Of a DNA stretch of 6,570 bases, positions 1 through 6,165 are shown one piece after another. Source of the DNA: Pseudomonadota bacterium (GTDB taxonomy: Bacteria; Pseudomonadota; Alphaproteobacteria; Rhizobiales; Xanthobacteraceae); assembly GCA_021779635.1 (NCBI GenBank), contig JAJYAH010000110.1, positions 1-6,570 on the forward strand, written 5' to 3'. Below the pieces are notes generated by a model. It made no database searches. It saw only the letters and a list, made by a program, of their open reading frames with translations, and was not told where the DNA came from. The first letter of the stretch is position 1. Every line of letters starts with the position of its first letter. The translations under genes were made by a program, and so were the position numbers.

Positions 1-1
1 C

Positions 2-151
2 GATAAACTGGCGAAATCGAACGGCGTGCTGTGTCCCCCTTCCGGGGTGGACCCGGAGATGCGCGCGCCAACGCCGCCGGATTTCGGCAACACGCCGGTA
101 ATTCCCCCACCGGGCAGCCCGGGCGGCAATCCCAGCGTGCAGCCGAAATAG
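2..151 (+). CDS. 3' end of a proline-rich protein of unknown function
   Basis: Reading from base 2 gives 49 uninterrupted codons ending at a TAG (149-151); the start lies outside the window. The visible tail has one cysteine (in VLCPPSG), then a low-complexity stretch rich in Pro, Gly and Asn, ending NPSVQPK. Such tails are common on small exported or periplasmic proteins of alphaproteobacteria, but no domain can be recognised here and the signal peptide, if any, is out of view. The gene is co-oriented with the tRNA but separated by 121 bases containing a promoter, so the two are probably not co-transcribed. It most likely belongs to the stable chromosome flanking the island. I do not recognise the family. 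Confidence 0.6.
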   Translation, partial: DKLAKSNGVLCPPSGVDPEMRAPTPPDFGNTPVIPPPGSPGGNPSVQPK

Positions 152-191
152 CTGTACGATTACAGGGTTTCGGCAAGCGCGCCGGCTTTGC

Positions 192-220
192 TTGACACGC
201 CCGAGGCCTGCTTCTTATAT
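192..220 (+). promoter_or_regulatory. sigma70-type promoter of the tRNA-Met gene
   Basis: A consensus -35 hexamer TTGACA at 192-197 is followed after exactly 17 bases by TTATAT at 215-220, a fair -10 box. Transcription would start near 227 and leave a 5' leader of about 45 bases before the tRNA at 273. The match is read directly from the sequence; its use as the tRNA promoter is inferred from position and orientation. Confidence 0.7.
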
Positions 221-272
221 GCCGCGCATTCGCGAGGCGCGGAATGACCGAGTCCGCGTTTGCATGCGCCGT

Positions 273-349
273 GGCGGGGTAGCTCAGCTGGTTAGAGCAC
301 GGGAATCATAATCCTGGGGTCGGGGGTTCGAGTCCCTCCCCCGCTACCA
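273..349 (+). tRNA. elongator tRNA-Met (anticodon CAT), CCA-encoded
   Basis: The 77 bases fold as a complete cloverleaf. The acceptor stem is 273-279 with 339-345 (first pair G-U, the rest Watson-Crick), and the D arm begins GCTC at 282. The anticodon stem is 300-304 with 312-316, with loop ATCATAA and anticodon CAT at 307-309. The T stem is 322-326 with 334-338 and the loop is TTCGAGT. Discriminator A346 and an encoded CCA (347-349) follow. The paired 1:72 position argues against the initiator. The variable region GGGTC and anticodon stem resemble elongator Met rather than the lysidine-modified tRNA-Ile2. The gene is intact although an integrase gene starts about 110 bases downstream, so it is the likely attachment site of the island. 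Confidence 0.96.
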
Positions 350-353
350 TGGA
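343..353 (+). repeat. 11-bp direct repeat at the tRNA 3' end (candidate att core, copy 1)
   Basis: GCTACCATGGA covers the last seven bases of the tRNA and four bases beyond. An identical copy lies at 6087-6097. Tyrosine recombinases commonly use tRNA 3' ends as crossover sites, so this could be part of attL. It is shorter than most tRNA att cores, and the identity does not extend into the T arm. Confidence 0.35.
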
Positions 354-354
354 T

Positions 355-372
355 GGGGTGGCTACCAACCCC
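355..372 (+). terminator. hairpin just after the tRNA (weak terminator candidate)
   Basis: GGGGTGG at 355-361 can pair with CC-A-ACCCC at 365-372, giving seven base pairs around a CTA loop with one bulged A. It lies six bases after the tRNA CCA end, where a tRNA terminator is expected. It is followed by CGAAATTCTT rather than a run of T, so intrinsic termination would be weak. The loop-side strand contains a second GGCTACCA (360-367), the same word as the tRNA end. Confidence 0.3.
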
Positions 373-425
373 CGAAATTCTTCAGCGATTTCAATGAAAT
401 TGGCCACTATCCACGGCTGCGGCGT

Positions 426-454
426 GACCTGTGTCCCCCATACTGGACACGGTC
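426..454 (+). promoter_or_regulatory. inverted repeat in front of the integrase start (possible operator or leader hairpin)
   Basis: GACC-T-GTGTCC (426-436) is the reverse complement of GGACACGGTC (445-454) apart from one extra T at 430, with an eight-base spacer. The ten paired bases end six bases before the preferred ATG at 461. The dyad could bind a repressor or the recombinase itself, or it could fold in mRNA and hide the start region. The pairing is seen directly; the function is inferred. Confidence 0.4.
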
Positions 455-460
455 TTGAAG

Positions 461-2404
461 ATGGCTCGTCACGCCTATGTTAGCCGCCGCGACGGCAGAT
501 ACCTGTTTAGAGTTCGCCTGCCAGCTTGTCTGGCGGCGGGATCCAAGTCAGCGTTTCGGATAAGCCTGCGGACGGCCGACCATAGGGTCGCAGCCCGCCG
601 CGCCGCCCGAATTGCGAGCTGGATGATGAGCGTCAAGGCCGCCGAGGACCCGAAGGAGGCGTTGCAAGCCCTGTGGCCGCGGCTGCAGACGCTGGCGGTC
701 GAGCCTGTTCGGGATGAAGCCGATTTCGTCGAGCGCAGCGCATTCCAGACGACGGCCTTTGCGGCTCAGTGGGCCGTTCGTGGTTTGGCGTTGAAGCCAA
801 ATGACGTCGTGCCCGGGTGGGACGAGCACTTCGTGGCGCTGGTTCGCGAGAACAGCCGCGCGTCCAACGCGCTCGAAAAGTCCAGGTGCGTTGAAGGGCA
901 GTTGGAGCGGAAGCGCCTGGAATACGCGCTCGCCAGCCAGCCGCTGGTACTGCCGCCGCCGGAGATGGCGATCCGTAATTTTGGAGCGGAGGTACCGTTT
1001 GCGCCCGTCCAGCCGGCGCCGGTGCAATCCACCAAGTATGTCCGACTGAAGATGTCCGAGGTGCTGACCAGGTTCGTGGTCGCTCAGAGGAGCCAGGGTA
1101 TCGATGGTCGCGTGGAAAGCGAGGTCGCTCCGATCGTCAATTTCGTGATCAGCCTGCTGGATGATCCCGTCATGCTGGATATCAACGGCGATCACCTCCT
1201 CACCATCAAGCGGGAGGTTGCCGAGATCCCGCTCCCCAAGGGCTTCGGGCAGGACGAGCGCTCCCTCTACTTCCGCTGGTCGACGGCAAAGGAAAACGGA
1301 TGGGTACGCCAGCGCGATGAGAAAACTGTCCAGCTTAAGCGTGTCAGCCAGACGACTCTGGACGGCAAGTATGCGCCAGGCCTGGCTGCATTCTGGAAGT
1401 TCGCGATCGAGCACTGGTTCGCATATGGTCCAGTCCCGTCGTTTGAATTCGGCACGAAGCTCAACCGTCCCGCAGCAGAGCGGGATGCATATAACGAAGA
1501 AGAGGTCCTCACTTTCTTCGGTGCGCCTCCGTTCACCGGCTGCAAGAGCATCGCTCATTGCTGGAATTCCGGGCCGCAGTACATCCAAGGCTACTTCTTC
1601 TGGGCCAATCTGATCGAACTGCTCGCCGGCATGCGTCCCAGCGAAATCGCACAGTTGCGCTGCCGCGATGTCCTGGATTTCCGCGGCGAGCCGTATTTCC
1701 GGTACGCCCCTTTTGCGCCGGAAGAGACGGAAAACCAGCGGTTCGACCCACAGCCTGGTGGAACGCGCGGGAAGACGAAATCGGCCTACCGGTGGATCGC
1801 GATCCACCGACTGCTGGTTAAGCTTGGGATTCTCGAACATCGCGACGCGATCGTGAGTGCGTATCGGCAGGCAAAGGTAAGGGAAGCCGGCGGTCGGGAT
1901 CAGCTCTCGGAAGAGCAACTCGCGGCTATCGACGACGCGGCCTACGAGCAATGGCTGTTTCCGGATTGGAAGGTGTACGTAAGGCCCAAGACCGAGCAGA
2001 TCATGTGGAGCCACGTCCTGACAAAGGCGTGCACATATGGCCTCAAGAAGCTGAATATCCACCGGCCTGGTCTTTCGAATTACTCGGCGCGACATGCCTT
2101 CAAGGGCATGATCGACGATGTTCAGGGCCTGAGCGAACGTTCGCGCAAGGTGATCTTTGGCCATTCGACCAAGGGAAACGTTTCGGACGGCTATGGTCCC
2201 AAGGTGATCAGCGAACAGCAGGCCAAGATTGTCCAACAGCTCACGAACAGAACGATCTGGCGTCTCGCCAAGACCTTGCTCCGGGCTAAGCGAAAGGCAG
2301 AGCGCGCGGAGTTGCGGCTAGTCGATGCGTGGAAGATCGATAAACGTACGAGGGACGCGAAGCTGCAAGCGGTTCTTGCAAAGCGGGCCGAACAGTACCA
2401 ATAG
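461..2404 (+). CDS. large tyrosine recombinase (island integrase)
   Basis: This is a site-specific recombinase of 647 aa, numbered from ATG 461. An in-frame GTG at 431 would add ten residues. The ATG is preferred because MARHAYVSRRDGRYLFRVRL matches the usual beginning of integrases with an N-terminal DUF6538-type segment; neither start has a good ribosome-binding site. The core-binding region is roughly residues 195-330. The catalytic domain shows box I Arg392 (GMRPSEIAQL), the likely beta-hairpin Lys438 or Lys440, box II Arg544 (YSARHAF), His568 (FGHST) and the nucleophile Tyr578 (DGYG). The first box II residue, normally His, reads as Tyr541. About 70 charged, helical residues follow the nucleophile. 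The protein is much longer than the typical 350-400 aa phage integrase, and about 150 residues separate box I from box II. It starts 112 bases past an intact tRNA-Met gene and most likely catalyses integration there. No excisionase gene is visible. Confidence 0.92.
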   Translation: MARHAYVSRRDGRYLFRVRLPACLAAGSKSAFRISLRTADHRVAARRAARIASWMMSVKAAEDPKEALQALWPRLQTLAVEPVRDEADFVERSAFQTTAFAAQWAVRGLALKPNDVVPGWDEHFVALVRENSRASNALEKSRCVEGQLERKRLEYALASQPLVLPPPEMAIRNFGAEVPFAPVQPAPVQSTKYVRLKMSEVLTRFVVAQRSQGIDGRVESEVAPIVNFVISLLDDPVMLDINGDHLLTIKREVAEIPLPKGFGQDERSLYFRWSTAKENGWVRQRDEKTVQLKRVSQTTLDGKYAPGLAAFWKFAIEHWFAYGPVPSFEFGTKLNRPAAERDAYNEEEVLTFFGAPPFTGCKSIAHCWNSGPQYIQGYFFWANLIELLAGMRPSEIAQLRCRDVLDFRGEPYFRYAPFAPEETENQRFDPQPGGTRGKTKSAYRWIAIHRLLVKLGILEHRDAIVSAYRQAKVREAGGRDQLSEEQLAAIDDAAYEQWLFPDWKVYVRPKTEQIMWSHVLTKACTYGLKKLNIHRPGLSNYSARHAFKGMIDDVQGLSERSRKVIFGHSTKGNVSDGYGPKVISEQQAKIVQQLTNRTIWRLAKTLLRAKRKAERAELRLVDAWKIDKRTRDAKLQAVLAKRAEQYQ

Positions 2405-2834
2405 TCGATCCTGCTAACCGCGCGGATGTCAGGTAGAGATTCTAGCGCTGTCGCGCTGTCTCGGCCCATGCGGGTGACAATCCTTCACGCAAGCACAGTG
2501 AGCTTCTCGCCGGAGGCACTCGGTCACGCATTTGCCTGTAGCATCGCTATCACTAATGCGCGCGCCGGGTGCCTTCTTAACCGGTCTCGGCGCTGCAGTC
2601 GGTCCCGCATCCCCTATGCTGATGCTCCTGCGGCTGCACTTTCCTCGGCCTCTGCTTGTGCCCGGCCTATCTGAGAGCCACACCAACCCGGCGACCTCAA
2701 GGCCAAGCCCTTTCGGGCGCTACGATGTGAATCGGCGCGATGAAGTGATCCCATCCAGATCAATTCTATCAATGGCTTGGCGTGCCGATCGGCGTCGGGA
2801 CCACACGCCGATTCACATCCTGCCGGCGCGCCAG
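2405..2834. other. 430-base gap between convergent genes, no convincing CDS
   Basis: The integrase and the gajB-like gene converge on this stretch. The short open frames here are of low-complexity composition, lack ribosome-binding sites or recognisable motifs, and one runs antisense into the helicase gene; I do not call them genes. No T-tract intrinsic terminator is seen for either neighbour. The one clear structure is the long inverted repeat at 2724-2819. Confidence 0.6.
2724..2819. repeat. 96-base element bounded by a perfect 14-bp inverted repeat
   Basis: GATGTGAATCGGCG at 2724-2737 is exactly the reverse complement of 2806-2819. Further in, GTGATCCC (2745-2752) pairs with GGGACCAC (2797-2804) at seven of eight positions. 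A ten-base palindrome GCCGATCGGC sits at 2784-2793. As RNA this would form a long stem on either strand. On the minus strand it begins 15 bases after the gajB stop, so it may protect or end the gajAB transcript. It could also be a small non-autonomous mobile element, but no flanking target duplication is seen, or an unrecognised small RNA. Confidence 0.5.
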
Positions 2835-4295
2835 CTATCCCTTCCCGCTTTTACGCGGGCCTGGGCCTGCTTTCGCATTGAGTACCGGAGCCGCCGAGAC
2901 GATCGTAATCGTCTGCGAGGCTCGGGTGAGCGCCACGTAAAGATCGTTACGGCTGAGCTTCTCCGGCGCAACGATGATGGCGTGATCGAACTGCAGCCCC
3001 TTCACCAGTAATGTGCTGCCGACGGACCGCTGCGCCAGCCGTCGCCCGGCATGCCGCATCTTGTTCTGAACATGCCAGGCCGCATCTTCGAGAGATGAAT
3101 GCTCACCGTCGACCACCCGTCTGAGGGTGTTCCGCACGGCTGACAGCAGTTCCCTCCGGAATGAGGTGACACCAGGCTGCCGGCGCAGGCACTCCAGCAG
3201 GCTGAGCACATGCGAGAGTTCGTCCGATGCCAAGAGATCGAGTGCCGCGCGCTCGGCCTCGGTGAGTTTGTTCCTTGGCTTCCATCCCCCGGCGATGCGG
3301 ATCACGCGGCGCTCAAAGCCAACCCTCGCTAGGCCGGACATGGCGCCGGCTGCCAGGTTAAGCACCGCAGTCAGCCGATCTCCTGCCGTGCAAACTTGGA
3401 GCTGCTCAATAAAGCTGCCCAGGGTCTGACAGGCCACCGGTTCGATTGCCGAGCATTTCAACCGGGCAGCCAGCGACCCCCGGATAACCTCGCTTGCTTT
3501 GTCGCCAATGACGATCAGCGTCTCCGCGCCGCGGAGTTTGACAGACCGTCCCGCCGAAATGTTCGCCTTAAGCACGTCTTTCTTATTTAATGACTGAGGA
3601 GCGATGCGAGATACGCACGTCGGCGCTGCGGTCAGGTCGACGCGGTTGAGCTTCTCCAGCTGGTCCCTGATGCCAATGAGCCAGCACCCGAGCGTTTTGT
3701 TCTTCACTCGCTTCCACCGCCACGGCTCGTTGAGCCCGCCGATCTGTGGAAAGTCAGTGATAACGGTTTTCCAATCGGCTAGCTGCTCGCTGCGGAAACC
3801 GAAGATGGCCTGCAATGGGTCTCCAAATACGCAAGTCGGTAGATATTGAGACAAGGCGAGAATCAAGGCGTGTTGCTCAAGGGTGCAGTCTTGATATTCG
3901 TCCACGAGCACCCGTTGATACGACGCCTTCAGAACGCCCGTGATGAAGCCGCCCTGAATAAGACGAGTGGCAGCTGCGTAGACGGCCGGCCACTCGTCTC
4001 CGCGAGGCTCTCGCGTTGTGAGGCCGGATCTCTTGGGGAATGCTGCCGCGAATCTCAATGACCAACCAGCAATTGTCTCTAGGTCCGTTTGATGGAGGCG
4101 GACACCTTTCTCCTTCATTCGCTGACGCAGAGAATCGACTCCCGCCAACGTATGGGTAAGAACGAGGCATTTGGCGGGCCTACCCGCGGCTTTCACCACG
4201 TCGGCAATGCAATCTGTCTTGCCGCAGCCAGCAGGCGCAACTACGGATCCGAGCCTCGAACTCAGAACCGTCTTGACGACAAGCTCATTGCTCAC
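2835..4295 (-). CDS. gajB: UvrD/Rep-like SF1 DNA helicase, GajB of a Gabija system
   Basis: This 486-aa superfamily 1A helicase is the probable helicase partner of the nuclease encoded upstream. Motif I (Walker A) is APAGCGKT at residues 20-27, and motif Ia lies around LVLTHTLAG (45-53). Motif II is VDEYQD (131-136), and motif III is GDPLQAIFGF (158-167). Motif V lies around STLLVKGLQFDHA (427-439), and motif VI is VALTRA (454-459). At under 500 residues it is compact against the roughly 700 aa of UvrD/PcrA, close in size to GajB, and lacks an obvious Q-motif before Walker A. The start is GTG; the codons overlap the gajA stop by 11 bases (GTGAGCAATGA), implying translational coupling. There is only a weak GGGTAG ahead of it. 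In known Gabija systems GajB senses or processes DNA ends and lowers the nucleotide pool that restrains GajA. That role is family knowledge, not shown here. Confidence 0.88.
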   Translation of the reverse strand: MSNELVVKTVLSSRLGSVVAPAGCGKTDCIADVVKAAGRPAKCLVLTHTLAGVDSLRQRMKEKGVRLHQTDLETIAGWSLRFAAAFPKRSGLTTREPRGDEWPAVYAAATRLIQGGFITGVLKASYQRVLVDEYQDCTLEQHALILALSQYLPTCVFGDPLQAIFGFRSEQLADWKTVITDFPQIGGLNEPWRWKRVKNKTLGCWLIGIRDQLEKLNRVDLTAAPTCVSRIAPQSLNKKDVLKANISAGRSVKLRGAETLIVIGDKASEVIRGSLAARLKCSAIEPVACQTLGSFIEQLQVCTAGDRLTAVLNLAAGAMSGLARVGFERRVIRIAGGWKPRNKLTEAERAALDLLASDELSHVLSLLECLRRQPGVTSFRRELLSAVRNTLRRVVDGEHSSLEDAAWHVQNKMRHAGRRLAQRSVGSTLLVKGLQFDHAIIVAPEKLSRNDLYVALTRASQTITIVSAAPVLNAKAGPGPRKSGKG

Positions 4296-6060
4296 GATCT
4301 ACCCAAGCGCGGATTTCGGCGATCGTTTCCGGAAACTTGCCCTTCAGCTCGCCGAGATACGGTCCGACATGTTTGCGCCCGATCCACTCAGCGTGGCTAA
4401 TGTCCTTAAACCATCCGCGCTCCCGCCCATCTGAGTTGCCCTTAGTTCGCGACTTCGTAAGTTCACCTAGGGCAATGCGAAGGTCGACGTCTGACGCAAC
4501 TTTCACGACGTCTGAGACGGATTTAAAGTGCTTTTTTGAGTACCACTTGGCAAGGCGGTCAAGAAACGACTGCTCGCTTTCCTGGAGCGCTGCAGCCGCT
4601 TTAATGAGTGCGACCACGGCCTTGTCCGGCAGATCCCGAAAAAGGTGATCTTCGGTTGCGTGACCTGGCGCCCAGCGGAAGATCTTCACACCAGCAGAGG
4701 TGAGTTTGTTCAAGATCGCTGTATCACGCGGCTCACAGTCGCTATCGAGTAACAGGCCTACCCAATAGCCGAGCGACCGGAAATAGCCTGCGATCGGCGG
4801 TGCCTTGTCCACTCCGCCACCCGAAATCGGCACGACGCCGGCGGTTGAAAACGGCAAAAGCCCTTTTTCGACCCAGAGGTCATCAAGTCCGCGAACCAGC
4901 CCGACCTCCGTCTTGCCTTCGCAAACCAAAATGGTTGGCGCCAGATAGGCCTGCGGATTGGCTCGCGGTTGGCTTTGAACATCCAGCCCTGGATAGGGCG
5001 TGCTGGCAGGGACGATAGTCACAACGCCAGCCTTGGGATCACGCCTGACGACGTTCAACTCGTCGACGCTCAATTCCTGGAGGACCACCGGTGAGTGCGT
5101 TGTCATAAACACCTGGGCCTTGGTCCGGCCGTCGGCTTTTTCCTTCTTCAACTGCCGCAGCAGCCTGGATATGCGATGAGGTTCAAGCCCGTGTTCGACC
5201 TCGTCGATCAGTGCCACCGATGCCTTCGCCCTGGCGTAATCCTGCAGCGCCGCCGTGAACAGCCGTGACGATCCCACGCCAAGCCGGCGAAGCGGTAGAT
5301 TGCCATCATGCAGCGAGATGCCGCCACCCGATAGCCCCATGGCTTGAACGTCGAGCATCGCATGCAGGGCATCGCCGACCGGCACGCCGAGCAGCTGCGC
5401 CGCACGTTTGACCTCGCCAATCGTCTCCGCGAAGAGGGTTTTCGAGTCCTTTGAGAATTCCTGTCGCGCGACGCGGCCCGCTTCTGCCATCAGCCCACGG
5501 GATGCAGCAGGCCCCTTGGTTATTCGGTTGAGCACAGACTGGCGGCCCCAGGCCAGATGACGGTCCGCGTAGGGGCCCAGCCGGCTCGGGGCGATGTCCT
5601 GTCGGTCCTGAAACGCCAAAGCGCGAGTACTCTGCTCGCCTTGCTCAACCCGCTGATTGAAAAGCGTCCAGTCCCCTTCAAGGGATTGATCGACGGTGAG
5701 CTTCACCGAAAGCACATGCTCAAGGTCATGTCCTTCGTCAGGTTCGTCCTCGAGTTTCTTCCCGGCCTCGTCCCAGCCCCTTAAGTAATGCCCGTACTGG
5801 TCCTCTTTCAGGAATTCAGTTGGCAGATCTCCGATCGTAACCGTGATGGCGATCGGATTGGCCTTCGGGTCAACGGCGTAGAAATCGGTGTCGTCAAAGG
5901 TGACCCCGTTGCGCGGTGCAAACGCCAGCTCGATGGCATCGAGAACGGTAGTTTTCCCCGAATCGCCTGGGCCGACCAAACAATTGGTTCCAGGCGCCGG
6001 ATGCCACGAGAGCTGCTTGATCCCTCTAAAGTTGACTATCTCGACGCGAACGATTCGCAA
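4285..6060 (-). CDS. gajA: OLD-family ATPase-TOPRIM nuclease, GajA of a Gabija system
   Basis: This 591-aa protein has an N-terminal ABC-type ATPase and a C-terminal TOPRIM nuclease. Walker A is GPGDSGKTT (30-38). An ABC-signature-like region lies at LGVGSSRLF (260-268), Walker B and following are ALIDEVEHGLEP (283-294), and the H-loop is TTHSP (320-324). TOPRIM acidic motifs are EGKTE (381-385, catalytic Glu381) and LLDSD (437-441, Asp439 and Asp441), with ATEDHLF (468-474) probably completing the metal site. Domain order and length agree with GajA, a DNA nicking endonuclease that nucleotides inhibit and that is released when phage deplete them; the mechanism is family knowledge. The start is TTG at 6060, supported by a strong GGAGG six bases upstream on the minus strand (6067-6071) and by the typical MRIVRVEIVNFRG opening. 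It is the first gene of an operon with the overlapping helicase gene. A stand-alone class 1 OLD nuclease is unlikely because of that partner. Confidence 0.9.
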   Translation of the reverse strand: MRIVRVEIVNFRGIKQLSWHPAPGTNCLVGPGDSGKTTVLDAIELAFAPRNGVTFDDTDFYAVDPKANPIAITVTIGDLPTEFLKEDQYGHYLRGWDEAGKKLEDEPDEGHDLEHVLSVKLTVDQSLEGDWTLFNQRVEQGEQSTRALAFQDRQDIAPSRLGPYADRHLAWGRQSVLNRITKGPAASRGLMAEAGRVARQEFSKDSKTLFAETIGEVKRAAQLLGVPVGDALHAMLDVQAMGLSGGGISLHDGNLPLRRLGVGSSRLFTAALQDYARAKASVALIDEVEHGLEPHRISRLLRQLKKEKADGRTKAQVFMTTHSPVVLQELSVDELNVVRRDPKAGVVTIVPASTPYPGLDVQSQPRANPQAYLAPTILVCEGKTEVGLVRGLDDLWVEKGLLPFSTAGVVPISGGGVDKAPPIAGYFRSLGYWVGLLLDSDCEPRDTAILNKLTSAGVKIFRWAPGHATEDHLFRDLPDKAVVALIKAAAALQESEQSFLDRLAKWYSKKHFKSVSDVVKVASDVDLRIALGELTKSRTKGNSDGRERGWFKDISHAEWIGRKHVGPYLGELKGKFPETIAEIRAWVDREQ

Positions 6061-6085
6061 GCCTTACCTCCCCCTGCCACGAATA

Positions 6086-6116
6086 GGCTACCATGGAGCT
6101 GCAACTAGTGGTAGCC
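6086..6116. repeat. 8-bp inverted repeat GGCTACCA / TGGTAGCC (candidate operator)
   Basis: GGCTACCA at 6086-6093 is the perfect reverse complement of TGGTAGCC at 6109-6116, with a 15-base spacer, giving half-site centres 23 bases apart, about two helical turns. This geometry suits a dimeric DNA-binding protein, or recombinase arm sites. The same octamer occurs at 360-367 just past the tRNA, and its last seven bases are the tRNA 3' end. Confidence 0.4.
6087..6097 (+). repeat. 11-bp direct repeat, copy 2 (matches the tRNA 3' end)
   Basis: GCTACCATGGA is identical and co-oriented with 343-353, across the tRNA-Met 3' terminus. If it were an attachment core, the recombinase and gajAB would form a compact element of about 5.7 kb. 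The surrounding bases do not rebuild a T arm, so chance or a shared protein-binding word is also possible. Confidence 0.3.
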
Positions 6117-6165
6117 GTTGGAATTAAAAGCCTGCGCCGGAACGTTTCTGGGGAGAGCCCACCAC

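Larger units (their letters stand above)
6061..6165. promoter_or_regulatory. divergent intergenic region between gajA and the HEPN-like gene
   Basis: These 105 bases must carry promoters for both directions. The gajA ribosome-binding site (GGAGG on the minus strand) is at 6067-6071. The downstream gene has GGGGAGAG at 6150-6157, eight bases before its ATG. Between them lie an 8-bp inverted repeat (6086-6093 and 6109-6116) and an AT-rich block GAATTAAAAG (6121-6130), a plausible place for promoter melting. I see no clear -35/-10 pair on either strand. Confidence 0.5.

Noticed and set aside
273..349. Reading the CAT tRNA as initiator tRNA-fMet or lysidine tRNA-Ile2
   Set aside because: Position 1:72 pairs (G-U), unlike the initiator, and the anticodon stem and GGGTC variable region follow the elongator Met pattern.
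548..2236. A 562-codon open frame antisense to the integrase gene
   Set aside because: It mirrors the codon bias of the high-G+C integrase on the other strand. Its translation shows no recognisable motif, while the plus-strand frame has the full recombinase catalytic set.
2444..2457. Small hairpin AGCGC-TGTC-GCGCT after the integrase stop
   Set aside because: Only five base pairs and no following T-run, too weak to call a terminator.
2429..2686. A minus-strand open frame of 85 codons downstream of gajB
   Set aside because: Arg/Ser/Pro-rich translation with no domain, and it is mirrored by a similar plus-strand frame, as expected of non-coding high-G+C DNA.
2532..3011. A plus-strand open frame of 159 codons in the gap
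   Set aside because: Its last third is antisense to the conserved motif V-VI region of the helicase gene; composition is low-complexity and no ribosome-binding site stands out.
4285..6060. Alternative defence assignments for the nuclease gene (PARIS AriA, Septu PtuA, stand-alone OLD)
   Set aside because: AriA and PtuA are not expected with this TOPRIM domain plus a UvrD-like partner, and a stand-alone OLD would lack the overlapping helicase gene. The pairing fits Gabija best.
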